A stretch of 64,000 bases of DNA from Erythrobacter colymbi (GCF_002155685.1 NZ_MUYK01000001.1:558001-622000); one strand, 5' to 3'; positions 35,235 through 45,354 are shown, numbered from the stretch's first letter. The notes: generated by a model from the letters alone, not told the origin. Program-made: numbers and translations.

Positions 35235-37589
35235 GTGGGCAAGCACCTTTCCTCTCCGCAACCGGCGCCCCCCGCCGAATTGCCGATCTCCGACGTGCTC
35301 GGATTGACGCGCAATCCTGCGTTCGATCCCACGCGCCTGCGGGGCGACGAGTATGGCGAGCTGGCTCAGGCGAGCCGCAACCGGATGCTGGCCAACGCGT
35401 TGCTGGCGGCCTTCATCGCCTCGGTCTTCGGTCCGCTGATCGGGCTGGTCTATGTGGTGCCCTGGGCGGCGCTGCTTGCGTTCATCCTCTACAAGACCCG
35501 CCAGACCGATCTGCTGATCGCCGCACCCGGCGCGCGTGTCGGCCCGGCCACGCTGGAAAGCCAGCAGAACCGCAACGCCGTGGCCGGCGCGCTGTGCTGG
35601 GTTGCGGCGCTGATTGCCTTTCCGCTGCTGTCGGGCGGTGCGCAGGAGCTGACCCTGCTGCTGGTCACGCTGGCGCTGATGACGGCATCGACCTTCGTCT
35701 TCTCCACCTCGCCCGTCAGCGTACTGCTCTACATCGGCACGCTCGGCGCGGGCGCGATCGTCTCGCTGGCGCTGTCGGGCCAGTGGCAGGCGATGGGCGG
35801 AGCGATCCTGTTCACCATCGCGGCGCTGGTGGCGACCGTGCAGGTGCGCACCACCTTCGTGAAGGCGCGGCTGGCCGAGGCTGCCGTGATCGAGAAGGAA
35901 GAGGTCGTCTCGCTCCTCCTGCGCGAGTTCGAGGAGAACGAGGCCGACTGGCTGTGGGAGGTCGATCCGGCCCGCCGCCTGCGTGCGGTCTCCCCGCGCT
36001 TCGCCTTCGCGCTCGGCCGGACGCAGGGCGATGTCGAGGGCAAGCCGCTGCTCGAAATGGTCGCGGGCGCCAACTGGGAGAGCGGCCAGTTCCCCGCCAG
36101 CCTCCACGATCTGGCCGAGCGGCTCAAGAACCGCGAGAATTTCTCGAACATGCTGGTGCAGGTCTCGATCCTGGGGGAAGAGCGCTGGTGGGAGCTTTCG
36201 GGCACGCCGATGCGCGACGAACAGGGGCGCTTCACGGGCTTCCGCGGGGTCGGATCGGATGTGACCGAACAGCGCAAGTCCTCCGAAAAGATCGCCTATC
36301 TCGCGCGATACGACACGCTCACCCAGCTGCCCAATCGCCTGCAACTGACCGAGGCGCTGGGCGAGGCGCTGCGCTATGCCGTGCAGTGGCGCACGCGCTG
36401 CGCGCTGCTGATGGTGGACCTCGACCGGTTCAAGGCGGTCAACGATTCGCTCGGCCACATGACCGGCGACAAGCTGCTGGCGCAGGTGTCGGCGCGGCTG
36501 CAATCGCTGATGGGCGAGAACCAGCTGTGCGGGCGTCTGGGCGGCGACGAGTTTGCCATCGTTATCCGCGATGCGAGCACGCCGGGTGTGATCGGCGATC
36601 TGGCGCGCCGCGTCATCAACCGCCTGTCAGAGCCCTATCAGGTCGATCATCACACGCTTTACGTCGGCGCCAGCGTCGGCTCGGCCGAGGGCCCGCGCGA
36701 CGGGAACACGGTCGAGGAGATGATGCGCAATGCCGACCTTGCGCTCTACCGCGCCAAGGACAGCGGCGGTGGCGAGCATTGCCGCTTCGAACCCGTGCTC
36801 CACGCCTCGGCCGAGGAGCGGCGCCAGCTTGAGGTCGCGCTGCGCAAGGCGCTGGGCCGTGACGAGATGGTGCTGCATTACCAGCCCGTCGTCGACGCGC
36901 GCACCGAAAGCGTCGTCAGCTTCGAGGCGCTGGTGCGCTGGAACAGTGCCGAGCACGGTTTCGTCAGTCCCGGCAAGTTCATCCCGCTGGCCGAGGACAC
37001 GCGCCTCATCGTGCCGATCGGGCAATGGGTGATGCGCAAGGCCTGCGAAGAGGCGCGCAACTGGCCCGAGCACGTGAAGGTCAATGTCAACGTCTCGCCC
37101 GAACAGCTGCTCGAACCCGGCTTCCATGACGAGGTGGTGCAGGCGCTCGCGGCGACCGGCCTCAGGCCCGAACGGCTCGAGATCGAGGTGACCGAGAGCA
37201 TTTTCCTGCGCGATGCCAGCGTCGCCCGCAACGCGCTGGAACAGGCGATGGCGCTGGGTTGCTCGGTCGCGCTCGACGATTTCGGGACGGGCTATTCCTC
37301 ATTGGGCTACCTGAGGAAGCTCAAGTTCTCGACCATCAAGGTCGATCGCACCTTCGTGCAGGGCGCGGCACAGGGCAGCGCGGAGAGCCTCGCGATCATC
37401 AACGCGGTGGTGGCGATGGCCAAGAGCCTGCAGATGACCACGACCGCGGAAGGCGTGGAGACCAGCGAGGAAGCCGAACTGATCCGCAGCCTCGGCTGCG
37501 ACAAGATCCAGGGCTTCTATTTCGGACGGCCGATGACCGCGGAAGACGCGCGCAGCCTGTTCAACCTGATGAAGGAACGCCGCGCCTGA
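35235..37589 (+). CDS. Membrane GGDEF-EAL cyclic-di-GMP protein with PAS domain
   Basis: A 784-residue c-di-GMP enzyme. A hydrophobic N-terminal part (about residues 50-210, five or so helices in two clusters) is followed by a PAS domain (WLWEVDPARRLRAVSPRFAFALG through GVGSDVTEQRK). A GGDEF domain with intact RLGGDEFAI comes next, then an EAL domain with FEALVRW, NVNVSPEQL, EVTESIF, DDFGTGYSS and KVDRTFV. Both catalytic sets look functional, so it could act as synthase, phosphodiesterase or both. The GTG start follows AAGGTG. A dyad TAACC-N6-GGTTA (35208-35223) overlaps the leader and may be an operator. Confidence 0.92.
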   Translation: MGKHLSSPQPAPPAELPISDVLGLTRNPAFDPTRLRGDEYGELAQASRNRMLANALLAAFIASVFGPLIGLVYVVPWAALLAFILYKTRQTDLLIAAPGARVGPATLESQQNRNAVAGALCWVAALIAFPLLSGGAQELTLLLVTLALMTASTFVFSTSPVSVLLYIGTLGAGAIVSLALSGQWQAMGGAILFTIAALVATVQVRTTFVKARLAEAAVIEKEEVVSLLLREFEENEADWLWEVDPARRLRAVSPRFAFALGRTQGDVEGKPLLEMVAGANWESGQFPASLHDLAERLKNRENFSNMLVQVSILGEERWWELSGTPMRDEQGRFTGFRGVGSDVTEQRKSSEKIAYLARYDTLTQLPNRLQLTEALGEALRYAVQWRTRCALLMVDLDRFKAVNDSLGHMTGDKLLAQVSARLQSLMGENQLCGRLGGDEFAIVIRDASTPGVIGDLARRVINRLSEPYQVDHHTLYVGASVGSAEGPRDGNTVEEMMRNADLALYRAKDSGGGEHCRFEPVLHASAEERRQLEVALRKALGRDEMVLHYQPVVDARTESVVSFEALVRWNSAEHGFVSPGKFIPLAEDTRLIVPIGQWVMRKACEEARNWPEHVKVNVNVSPEQLLEPGFHDEVVQALAATGLRPERLEIEVTESIFLRDASVARNALEQAMALGCSVALDDFGTGYSSLGYLRKLKFSTIKVDRTFVQGAAQGSAESLAIINAVVAMAKSLQMTTTAEGVETSEEAELIRSLGCDKIQGFYFGRPMTAEDARSLFNLMKERRA

Positions 37590-37605
37590 CAGGTGCGGGC
37601 CGCGC

Positions 37606-38295
37606 TCAGGCGGTCGCGAAGCTCGCCAGAATGCTCTCGAACATCCGCCGCCCGTCCGCGCCGCCGAGCGCGCTCACGGCCGCCGGCTCGATCGCGCGTT
37701 CGGGGTGCGGCATCATGCCCAGCACCCGGCCGTTCTCGCTCACCACCCCGGCAATGTCGCGCGCCGATCCGTTGACGCTCTCGGCATAGCGGAAGGCGAC
37801 AAGGCCTTCGCCTTCGAGCCGGTCGAGCGTTTCGGCGTCGGCGTAGTAGTTGCCGTCATGGTGGGCGACGGGAATGCGGATCGTCTCGCCCGCGGTGTAG
37901 CCTGCGGTGAAGGGCGAGGCGGTGTTTTCGACCTTGAGCGCCACGGTGCGGCAGATGAAGCGCTGGCCGGCATTGCGCAGCAGGGCGCCGGGCAGCAGGC
38001 GCGCTTCGGTGAGGACCTGGAAGCCGTTGCACACGCCCAGCACCGGCACGCCGCGTCCTGCTGCTGCGACAACCGCGCGCATGATCGGGCTGGTCGCCGC
38101 CATCGCGCCCGAGCGCAGGTAGTCCCCGTAAGAAAAGCCGCCGGGCAGAGCGATCAGATCGAGGTTGTCAGGAAGATCGGCATCGCCGTGCCACACGCGG
38201 ATCGCAGGTGCGCCCGACACCGCGGCGAGCGCGCTTGCCATGTCCCGGTCGCAGTTGGAGCCGGGGAAGGTGATGACCGCTGCCCGGAATGCCAT
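37606..38295 (-). CDS. purQ: Phosphoribosylformylglycinamidine synthase subunit PurQ
   Basis: The 229-residue glutaminase subunit of the three-part FGAM synthase. It has the class I amidotransferase fold starting [16 protein letters not shown]. The oxyanion region is [15 protein letters not shown], the catalytic Cys is in [11 protein letters not shown], and the His-Glu pair in MMPHPERA. It supplies ammonia to PurL with PurS as bridge. PurL is not in the window. The ATG at 38295 shares its A with the purS stop (TGATG), which fixes the start. It converges on the GGDEF-EAL gene with 16 bp between. Confidence 0.95.
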   Translation of the reverse strand: MAFRAAVITFPGSNCDRDMASALAAVSGAPAIRVWHGDADLPDNLDLIALPGGFSYGDYLRSGAMAATSPIMRAVVAAAGRGVPVLGVCNGFQVLTEARLLPGALLRNAGQRFICRTVALKVENTASPFTAGYTAGETIRIPVAHHDGNYYADAETLDRLEGEGLVAFRYAESVNGSARDIAGVVSENGRVLGMMPHPERAIEPAAVSALGGADGRRMFESILASFATA

Positions 38296-38540
38296 CAGTT
38301 TGCGCCTTCGCCCAAGCCTTCGATCGTGAAGCTCTCGATCACGGTGTTGGCGAGCAGCTTCTCGCACATCTGCGTGATCGTGGCGTGATCGGTGCCTTCG
38401 GCGACGTCGAGCTCGATCAGGCGGCCGATGCGGACATCCTCGACCCCGGCAAAGCCGAGACCTTCGAGCGCGTGGTGCACCGCACGCCCCTGCGGATCGA
38501 GCACACCGGGCTTCAACCTGACGAGGACGCGCACTTGCAT
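38295..38540 (-). CDS. purS: Phosphoribosylformylglycinamidine synthase subunit PurS
   Basis: The 81-residue PurS bridging subunit. [30 protein letters not shown] and [11 protein letters not shown] match the family along its full length. It binds PurL and PurQ to channel ammonia for step 4 of purine synthesis. The start at 38540 has GGAG upstream and gives the normal length. An ATG five codons earlier lacks a ribosome site. It is translationally coupled to purQ. Its usual upstream neighbour purC lies 5.6 kb away. Confidence 0.93.
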   Translation of the reverse strand: MQVRVLVRLKPGVLDPQGRAVHHALEGLGFAGVEDVRIGRLIELDVAEGTDHATITQMCEKLLANTVIESFTIEGLGEGAN

Positions 38541-38844
38541 GGCCTGATGCTCCATTGATTCCGCCGCTGCGGCCGGACCGCTTGCGGGGCCTATAGCGTC
38601 CCGCCGCGCAGGCGCAATCGCGGTGATGCGGCTTCTGCACCGCCGGGGTGCGTCACCGAGCCGTCATATCCCGGTCAAAACTGCCCTGTGATTGTAACCC
38701 TGTTGCAACAACCTTCCCAAGATCGGTTGGTTCTCGTCGCTTTGCTGCAACATTTGCATCCGTGAAACTCGCGCGAATCGGACAAAAATGTCACCGCGCG
38801 CGTCACACCCACTCTCCGTTCGACAATCATAAGGGGGTAATCCG
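38541..38844. promoter_or_regulatory. Divergent promoter region between purS and a TonB receptor gene
   Basis: This 304-bp spacer holds no gene. It contains a perfect palindrome TGTTGCAACA (38701-38710) and a near copy TGCTGCAACA (38743-38752) with starts 42 bp apart, about four helical turns, which could be paired operator sites. No clear -35/-10 pair or hairpin stands out. Confidence 0.4.
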
Positions 38845-41091
38845 ATGTCACACCGCTTTGCCGCATTCCGTGCCGCCTGGGCCGGCTCGACCGTGCTCGC
38901 TGCTGCTGCTCTGGGCTTTGCCGCTCCTGCCGCCGCGCAGGACGACACCGCCGCCGCCACCGCTGACGAGGGCCAGCTGGCCACCATCATCGTCACCGCC
39001 AACCGCCGCGAGGAAAACCTTCAGGACGTCGCCGTATCGGCCGAAATCCTCGATACCGAGCGCGTCGGCGCCGTCTTCAGCGCCGCCGGTGACATCACCG
39101 CGCTGGCCGGCACCGTCCCCGGCCTCAACGTCGAAAGTTCGAACGGCCGCGTCGCCCCGCGCTTCTATATTCGCGGCCTCGGCAACACCGACTTCGACCT
39201 CGCCGCCTCGCAGCCGGTCTCGGTGCTGCTCGACGACGTCGTGCTCGAGAACGTGACCCTCAAGAGCTTCCCGATCTTCGACGTGGAGCGCGTTGAAGTG
39301 CTGCGCGGCCCGCAGGGCACGCTGTTCGGCCGCAACACTCCGGCCGGCGCGGTGAAGATCACCAGCGTCAAGCCGAGCCACGACACCTCGGCCAACGCCG
39401 CGATCTCGTTCGGCAGCCTCGACACCTTCTCGCTGAGCGGTGCGGTCGGCGGCTCGATCGCCAAGGACGTGCTGGCCTTCCGCGCCTCTGCCCAGATCCA
39501 GCGCCGCGGTGACTGGATCAGCAACGGCTTCACCGGCGACGACAACGTGCTCGGCGGCTTCACCGATGTCGCCGCCCGCGCGCAGCTGCTGTTCACGCCG
39601 AGCGACCGGTCGAGCATCCTGGCCGCGGTCAACTTCCGCGACCTCGACGGGTCGTCGACCTTCTTCCGCGCCAACATCCTCGGCCCGGGCAGCAACAAGC
39701 TCAACAGCAACTACGACCGCGACACGGTGTTCTATGACGCCGGCGGCGGCAACGTGGCGAAGTACCAGCAGTTCGGCGCGACGCTGACCGCGGCCTACGA
39801 GTTCGACGGCGTCACCCTGACCTCGATCACCAGCCACTGGACCAGCGAAGGTTCGAGCCGTGGTGACATCGACGGCGGCTTCGGCGCGGTGTTCCTGCCG
39901 GGCGGCGGCGGTCCGGGTCTGATCCCGTTCCCCTCGGACACGCAGGACTCGATCGACCTCAAGCAGACCACGCAGGAAATCCGCCTCGCCTCGAACGGCG
40001 ATGGTCCGCTCAGCTGGCAGATCGGCGGCTTCTACTTCGACAGCGACTTCGACGTCACCACCGTCGGCTTCACCTTCCCGCCGCCGGTTACCGTCAACCA
40101 CACCAACGAAGCCTGGGCGCTGTTCGGTCAGGCGACCTACCAGCTGACCGAGACCCTGCGCGTCACCGGCGGCCTGCGCTACACCGATGACCAGAAGGAC
40201 TTCTTCGTCCGCTCGGGTGCCGCCCGCCAGCCGCGCAGCGTGGGTGACAAGAACGTCGATTGGGATATCAGCCTGTTCGCCGACGTGTCGGACGACGCGA
40301 GCGTCTATGCCAAGGTCGCCAACTCGTTCCGCGGGCCGACCATCCAGGGCCGTGACGTCGCCTTCTTCAGCGCGCCTTCGATCGCCCAGTCGGAGAACAT
40401 CACCTCCTACGAGGCAGGCTTCAAGACCGAGCTCGCCGATCGCCGCGTGCGTCTGAACGGTGCGGTCTACTACTACACCGTCAGCGACCCGCAGTTCACC
40501 GCGGTCGGCGGCGCGGGCAACCTCGTGCAGCTGATCAACGCCAACAAGGGCGAGGCCTATGGTCTCGAGTTCGACGGCGCCTTCCAGATCAGCCCGCAGT
40601 TCCTCGTGACCCTTGGCGTTGCCTACAACAACACCGAAATCCAGGACGCCACCCTCGAAGTGGGCGGCTGCCGCCAGTGCACCATCACCGATCCGTTCCG
40701 TTCGGTGAACAACCCGGACGGCAGCGTCAGCCGGTTTGCGCGCATCAACGGCAACCCCTTCCCCAACGCGCCGGAATGGAGCGGTGACTTCACCGCCCGC
40801 TACAGCGTGCCCGTGGGCAATGCCGGCGAGTTCTTCATCTTCACCGACTGGACCTATCTCGGCGAAACCAACTTCCTGCTCTACGAAAGCAAGGAGTTCA
40901 ACGCCAAGAGCCGGATCGAGGGCGGCCTGAAGATCGGCTACTCGGGCGGCAACGGCCAGTGGGAAGTCGCCGCCTTCGCGCGCAACATCACCGACGAGGA
41001 CAACGTTCTCGGCGTGATCGACTTCAACAACAACACCGCTTTCGTGAACGATCCGCGCGTCATCGGCGCGATGTTCAGCGTCAAGTACTGA
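38845..41091 (+). CDS. TonB-dependent receptor
   Basis: A 748-residue outer-membrane active transporter. A signal peptide ends in AAPAAAQ. A TonB box follows (IIVTANRREENLQDVAVS). The plug domain includes RFYIRGLGNTDFD and VERVEVLRGPQGTLFGRNTPAGAV. A 22-strand barrel then ends in GAMFSVKY with a terminal aromatic. The type (IRGLG, RGPQGTLFGRNTPAGA) is that of the large sphingomonad receptor family that takes up carbohydrates, aromatics or siderophores. The substrate cannot be set. AAGGGGG precedes the ATG. A strong terminator follows, and an M16 protease converges on it. Confidence 0.92.
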   Translation: MSHRFAAFRAAWAGSTVLAAAALGFAAPAAAQDDTAAATADEGQLATIIVTANRREENLQDVAVSAEILDTERVGAVFSAAGDITALAGTVPGLNVESSNGRVAPRFYIRGLGNTDFDLAASQPVSVLLDDVVLENVTLKSFPIFDVERVEVLRGPQGTLFGRNTPAGAVKITSVKPSHDTSANAAISFGSLDTFSLSGAVGGSIAKDVLAFRASAQIQRRGDWISNGFTGDDNVLGGFTDVAARAQLLFTPSDRSSILAAVNFRDLDGSSTFFRANILGPGSNKLNSNYDRDTVFYDAGGGNVAKYQQFGATLTAAYEFDGVTLTSITSHWTSEGSSRGDIDGGFGAVFLPGGGGPGLIPFPSDTQDSIDLKQTTQEIRLASNGDGPLSWQIGGFYFDSDFDVTTVGFTFPPPVTVNHTNEAWALFGQATYQLTETLRVTGGLRYTDDQKDFFVRSGAARQPRSVGDKNVDWDISLFADVSDDASVYAKVANSFRGPTIQGRDVAFFSAPSIAQSENITSYEAGFKTELADRRVRLNGAVYYYTVSDPQFTAVGGAGNLVQLINANKGEAYGLEFDGAFQISPQFLVTLGVAYNNTEIQDATLEVGGCRQCTITDPFRSVNNPDGSVSRFARINGNPFPNAPEWSGDFTARYSVPVGNAGEFFIFTDWTYLGETNFLLYESKEFNAKSRIEGGLKIGYSGGNGQWEVAAFARNITDEDNVLGVIDFNNNTAFVNDPRVIGAMFSVKY

Positions 41092-41129
41092 CGGTTAGCG
41101 CCCCCGCGAGGGGAGCGCGCCTTACGGGG

Positions 41130-41161
41130 AAGGCCGGCAGGGGGCGACCTGCCGGCCTTTT
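41130..41161 (+). terminator. Intrinsic terminator of the TonB receptor gene
   Basis: AAGGCCGGCAGG (41130-41141) and CCTGCCGGCCTT (41148-41159) form a 12-bp stem with a 6-base loop, running into TTTT (41158-41161). It ends the receptor transcript before the convergent protease gene. Confidence 0.82.
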
Positions 41162-41170
41162 CTGTGCCCG

Positions 41171-44050
41171 CTAGTCCTGCGCCTGCACGGAGGCTTCGGG
41201 CACCACCACGAACTCCACCGCACCCTCGGGAGCGAGGTACTTCAGCGCCATCTGATGGATATCCTCGGGCGTAATCTTCGCCATGATGTCCGGCACGGCG
41301 AGGAAGCGGTCGATCCGCTCGGGCTCGCTCTGGGCGCGGGCGGCAAGGCCCATCCACCCGCCGAGGTCCTTCAGCGCATTGTTGTATTCCTCGAGATAGG
41401 GCTTCCTCGCCCGCTCGATCACGTCGGCATCGAGCGGCGCGGCGCGCAGGTCCGCAAGCAGCCCCGCCACCGCCTCCTCGGTTGCCGCGCGCTTGTCGGC
41501 CGCGACCGAGGCGCCGATGATGAAGGCGCCGTAGCCGGGATAGTAGTGGCTCGGCGCCGATCCGGCCGAGGGCGAATAGGCCTGCCCCAGCTTCTCGCGC
41601 AGCCGGTCGGTCAGCTCCAGCCGGACGATGCGCGAGAGCAGGTCGAGCCGCAGCGTCTCGGCCAAATCCTTGTCGTCGGTGGTCGGCCAGACCCATTGCA
41701 GCAGCGCCTGGTCGGGCTCGCCCTTGTGGGTGATGACCTTCTGGCCGCGATTGGCGGTGAAGCTGCGGCTGCGGTTCTCCGCGCGCAGGTTGAACGCCGC
41801 CTCGCGCTGCGGCAGCGCGCCGAGGGTCGCGGCGACGGCGGCGATGGCCGCTTCCTCGTCGAGGTCGCCCACCAGCGCGATTTCGATCGCCCCCTTGGCC
41901 AGCCGGTCGCCGATCGCGGCGCGCAAGCCGTCGTAATCGAGCGCGAAGAAGGCCTCGCGCGGGGCGAGGCTGAAGCGCGGGTCATTGTCCGACAGGATCG
42001 CCCCGCTCGCCGAGGAGAGCGCGCGGCCGGGGGTGGAATCGAGCGTGTTGAAGAAGTTGTCGATGTTCTTGCGGAACCGCTCCACGCCTTCGGGGCGGTA
42101 ACCCGGATCGGTCAGCGTCGCGGCCAGCACCTGCATCTGCAGGGCGAGATCGCGCGGAGTGGTCGTGGACGAGGCGGTGAAGGCATCGGTGTCGCTGTCG
42201 AGGTCGAAGCTGACGCTGCGGCCCGCCAGCACGCTCGCTAGCTCGTCCGCGCTGTGCTTGCCGAGCCCGCCCGCCGCGAGCGAGGTGGCGAGGTAGACCG
42301 CCGTCGGCGCCTCGCGGGTGTTCATCAGATCGCCCCCGTCGACCGCCATCGTGAAGGCGATGCGGTCCTTGCGCACATCGGTCTTCTTGAGGGTCAGGCG
42401 CACGCCGTTGGCGAAGCGGATTTCGCGGAAGCCGAGGCGCGGCTCGGTGGTGTCGGACACGACCTTGCCCGCCGGACCGAAGTCGCTGTAGCCGAAGGCG
42501 AGCGGGCCGTTGTCGACCGGCGCGGCGATGGCGAGCTTCATGCCTTCATCGAAGGCGCCTCGCAGTGCCGCCTCGCCGCCTTCGGGCGCGGTGCGGCCCT
42601 CGAAGCGGATCAGCGGCTCGGTAAGCGGCGTGGCATCCGCGCGCATCGCCTGCCACACGGCCTCGGGCGTGATCTCGGGCGCGAACTGCTCGAAACTGGC
42701 GAGCGCGAATTCAGGGGTGGTGGGCACCCGCTCGTCGCTGGCGAGGCCCAGCGCCGCGCCCACAAACACCGCATTGCCGCGGGTGTCGGCAGCCTTGGCG
42801 GCGTTCTCCAGACCGGTGCGGATATTGGCGAGCTGCTCGTCGAGCTCGGCGCGGGTAAAGCCGTAGGTGACCGCCTGGTTCACCTCGCGCACCGCGGCGA
42901 GCACGCCCTTCTTCCACTCCCCGTCGGCGCTGCTGACGGTGAGGCTGGTGATCCGCGCGGCCTCGAAGATGTCGCCCGAGCCGAAGCTTGCACCGCGGAA
43001 CGGCGCATCGGCCCCGCGCGCGAGGCGGGCGAGGCGGCGGTTGACGATGCCGTAGCCGATGCCGCGCAGCAGATCGGTGCGGCGGTTAGCGAGGGTGTCA
43101 GGCTCGTCGCGCCACGGGGCGAGGCGGCTGATGGCGACGCTTTCGGGGAGGGCGGGGTCGATGTGGATGTCGGTCTTGCCCTTCGCCGTCACGTCGATCG
43201 GCCCGGCATCGGGCTCGGCCGGGGCGGGGCCGGGCGCCCAGTCGGCAAAGCGCGCCTTGATCGCCGCCTCGACCACCGCGACGGGATAGTCGCCGACCAC
43301 CACCAGCACGGTGTTCTCGGGCCGGTAGGTGCGCTGGTAGAGCGCGCGGATCTGCGCGGCGGTGGCCTTCTCCAGCACCTCGAGCGTGCCGATCGGGATG
43401 CGCTGGCCATAGCGCGCCTGCGGGGCGAGGAAGGCGACGTTATCCTCGAAATTGCGAAGCTGGAAGCCCGCCCGGTCGCGCCGCTCGGCAAGGATCACCC
43501 CGCGCTCGCGCGCCACGGCCTCGTCCGAGATCGTCAGCTCGCTCGCGGTCTCGCGCATCAGCATCAGCGCCGTGCCCAGCAGCGCCTCGTCGTTGCGCGG
43601 CAGGTTGAGCATGTAGGTGATGTTCTCGAAGCCGGTCGAGGCGTTGGTGTCCGCGCCGAAGGCCAGTCCCTCGCGTTCGAGCAGCTTGACCATCTCGCCC
43701 TCGGGAATGCCCTTCGATCCGTTGAAGGCCATGTGTTCGAGATAGTGCGAAAGCCCGCGCTCGGTGTCGGTCTCCTCGAGCGCGCCGGAATTGACCCGCA
43801 TCCGCACCAGCGCGGTGCCTGCCGGGGTGGCGTTCTGGCGGATGACGTAGCGCATCCCGTTGGGGAGCCGCCCGAAGGTGAAGCCGGGATCGACCGGGAC
43901 GTCGCTTGCCTCGAAAGCCCAGACGGGCTTGGGCGCCTCGGTCTTGGCCGCAGATTCAGCGGCGGGCGCATCCTGCGCGGCGAGCGCGGTGGTGAAGGCA
44001 AGCGGGGACAGAGCCAGCAGCAGGCCGGCGGCAAGGGGAAAATTCCGCAT
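41171..44050 (-). CDS. M16 family zinc metallopeptidase, secreted
   Basis: A 959-residue two-module pitrilysin-type protease. It has a Sec signal (MRNFPLAAGLLLALSPLAFTTALAAQ). The first module carries the inverted zinc motif HxxEH in SHYLEHMAFNGS and the distal Glu in the RGVILAERRD helix. The second half repeats the fold without a zinc motif, as expected (VRLTLKKTDVRKDRIAF). The C-terminal R/Y motif region EKLGQAYSPSAG is present. Such periplasmic proteases digest peptides. Sitting next to a TonB receptor may be chance, as the genes converge. The upstream gap to purC is 86 bp on the same strand. Confidence 0.9.
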   Translation of the reverse strand: MRNFPLAAGLLLALSPLAFTTALAAQDAPAAESAAKTEAPKPVWAFEASDVPVDPGFTFGRLPNGMRYVIRQNATPAGTALVRMRVNSGALEETDTERGLSHYLEHMAFNGSKGIPEGEMVKLLEREGLAFGADTNASTGFENITYMLNLPRNDEALLGTALMLMRETASELTISDEAVARERGVILAERRDRAGFQLRNFEDNVAFLAPQARYGQRIPIGTLEVLEKATAAQIRALYQRTYRPENTVLVVVGDYPVAVVEAAIKARFADWAPGPAPAEPDAGPIDVTAKGKTDIHIDPALPESVAISRLAPWRDEPDTLANRRTDLLRGIGYGIVNRRLARLARGADAPFRGASFGSGDIFEAARITSLTVSSADGEWKKGVLAAVREVNQAVTYGFTRAELDEQLANIRTGLENAAKAADTRGNAVFVGAALGLASDERVPTTPEFALASFEQFAPEITPEAVWQAMRADATPLTEPLIRFEGRTAPEGGEAALRGAFDEGMKLAIAAPVDNGPLAFGYSDFGPAGKVVSDTTEPRLGFREIRFANGVRLTLKKTDVRKDRIAFTMAVDGGDLMNTREAPTAVYLATSLAAGGLGKHSADELASVLAGRSVSFDLDSDTDAFTASSTTTPRDLALQMQVLAATLTDPGYRPEGVERFRKNIDNFFNTLDSTPGRALSSASGAILSDNDPRFSLAPREAFFALDYDGLRAAIGDRLAKGAIEIALVGDLDEEAAIAAVAATLGALPQREAAFNLRAENRSRSFTANRGQKVITHKGEPDQALLQWVWPTTDDKDLAETLRLDLLSRIVRLELTDRLREKLGQAYSPSAGSAPSHYYPGYGAFIIGASVAADKRAATEEAVAGLLADLRAAPLDADVIERARKPYLEEYNNALKDLGGWMGLAARAQSEPERIDRFLAVPDIMAKITPEDIHQMALKYLAPEGAVEFVVVPEASVQAQD

Positions 44051-44136
44051 GTAAATCAGACATCTCTCGGATCGGTTGCGACCAATCCCGAGACTAGCGC
44101 GAGAAATGCGGCTGTCAGCCTATTTCTTGAGGCGCG

Positions 44137-44940
44137 TCACTTCTTGAGTGGTGGGGGCCCGCGCAGGCGCGAGCGGGCGTGGGAGAGGTCGAACACCTCG
44201 CCCGGGCCATTATCCTCGCCGTTCAAGAGGCCGAGCCGGCGCGCGACTTCGCGATAGGCCTCTTCCTCGCCGCCCAGATCGCGGCGGAAGCGGTCCTTGT
44301 CGAGCTTTTCGCCGGTGGCCATGTCCCACAGGCGGCAGCCATCGGGGCTGATCTCGTCGGCGAGGATCACGCGGCTGTAATCGCCATCGTAGAGCCGCCC
44401 GAATTCGAGCTTGAAGTCGACAAGGCGGATGTCGATCGCGGCGAACATCCCGCACATGAAATCGTTGATGCGGATCGCCATCGAGGAGATGTCGTGCATC
44501 TCGTCGTTCGAGGCCCAGTTGAAGCAGGCGATGTGCTCTTCGGCGACCAGCGGATCGCCCAGCGCATCGTCCTTGTAGTAATATTCGATTAGCGTGTGCG
44601 GCAGCGGCTCGCCTTCCTCGATCCCGAGGCGCTTGCTGATCGAGCCTGCGGCGACGTTGCGCACCACCACTTCGAGCGGAATGATGTCCACCTGCCGGAT
44701 CAGCTGCTCGCGCATGTTGAGGCGGCGGATGAAGTGGGTGGGGATGCCGATATGGGCGAGGCGGGTGAAGACGTGCTCGCTGATGCGATTGTTGATCACG
44801 CCCTTGCCGTTGATCGTGCCCTTCTTCTCCGCGTTGAAGGCGGTCGCATCGTCCTTGAAATACTGGATCAGCGTGCCGGGCTCCGGACCCTCGTAGAGGA
44901 TCTTGGCCTTGCCTTCGTAGAGCTTGGTGCGGCGGGACAT
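44137..44940 (-). CDS. purC: Phosphoribosylaminoimidazole-succinocarboxamide synthase
   Basis: A 267-residue SAICAR synthetase that joins aspartate to CAIR in purine synthesis. It starts [31 protein letters not shown]. The ATP/substrate motifs [24 protein letters not shown] and [14 protein letters not shown] are intact. The last 25 residues ([24 protein letters not shown]) are longer than usual and Pro/basic. It lies on the same strand as purS-purQ but is separated from them by the protease and receptor genes. tRNA-Phe is 23 bp upstream. Confidence 0.95.
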   Translation of the reverse strand: MSRRTKLYEGKAKILYEGPEPGTLIQYFKDDATAFNAEKKGTINGKGVINNRISEHVFTRLAHIGIPTHFIRRLNMREQLIRQVDIIPLEVVVRNVAAGSISKRLGIEEGEPLPHTLIEYYYKDDALGDPLVAEEHIACFNWASNDEMHDISSMAIRINDFMCGMFAAIDIRLVDFKLEFGRLYDGDYSRVILADEISPDGCRLWDMATGEKLDKDRFRRDLGGEEEAYREVARRLGLLNGEDNGPGEVFDLSHARSRLRGPPPLKK

Positions 44941-44963
44941 CGTCTGTTTCCCTTTTCAGCGAA

Positions 44964-45039
44964 TGGTGCCCGGGGGCGGATTTGAACCACCGACACGCGG
45001 ATTTTCAATCCGCTGCTCTACCCCTGAGCTACCCGGGCA
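44964..45039 (-). tRNA. tRNA-Phe (GAA)
   Basis: A full 76-nt cloverleaf on the minus strand. The acceptor stem TGCCCGGG pairs with CCCGGGCA. The anticodon stem is GCGGA/TCCGC with loop TTGAAAA giving anticodon GAA. The T-arm has GGTTCAAATCC. The 3' CCA is encoded (44964-44966). Its place next to yacG and the RNase E/G gene is typical for the order. Confidence 0.97.
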
Positions 45040-45168
45040 TTCGCTGCGAGCGACGGGGAGGTGCCATTCGGCTGCCCCGGCGAGCAAATGAGAGCGGCCC
45101 TATGGCGAAGGGTTTTGGGCTTGGCAAGGGGGATTTGTCCACAAAGCGCAAGAATGCCCGCCCCCGTC

Positions 45169-45354
45169 TCAATCCTGCTCGCGCCAGCTTTCCTGCGCGA
45201 GTTCTTCCGGATCGGCCGGAGGGCCGGGGACGGCGTAGGAATCGGAGAACCAGCGCGCCAGATCGCGGTCGCGGCAGCGCGTGGAGCAGAACGGATGGTG
45301 GTCCGGATGCCGCGGCTTGCGGCAGATCGGGCAGGGCTTGGTCGCGGTCGTCAT
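45169..45354 (-). CDS. yacG: DNA gyrase inhibitor YacG
   Basis: A 61-residue zinc-ribbon protein. The four zinc ligands are Cys8, Cys11 (CPIC), Cys23 and Cys27 (FCSTRC), followed by the conserved RDRDLARWFSDSYAVPG. In E. coli YacG binds GyrB and blocks gyrase DNA binding. The start at 45354 overlaps the stop of the RNase E/G-like gene (ATGA) and excludes a 33-residue unlikely extension. It is the last gene of the infA-maf-RNase-yacG block. Confidence 0.92.
   Translation of the reverse strand: MTTATKPCPICRKPRHPDHHPFCSTRCRDRDLARWFSDSYAVPGPPADPEELAQESWREQD

Noticed and set aside
42254..44257. A 667-residue frame antisense to the M16 protease
   Set aside because: Same reasons: a shadow frame of a gene with intact catalytic motifs on the other strand.
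45135..45143. DnaA-box-like TTGTCCACA near tRNA-Phe
   Set aside because: It has one mismatch at a key position, is isolated and not in a promoter context, so it is likely chance.
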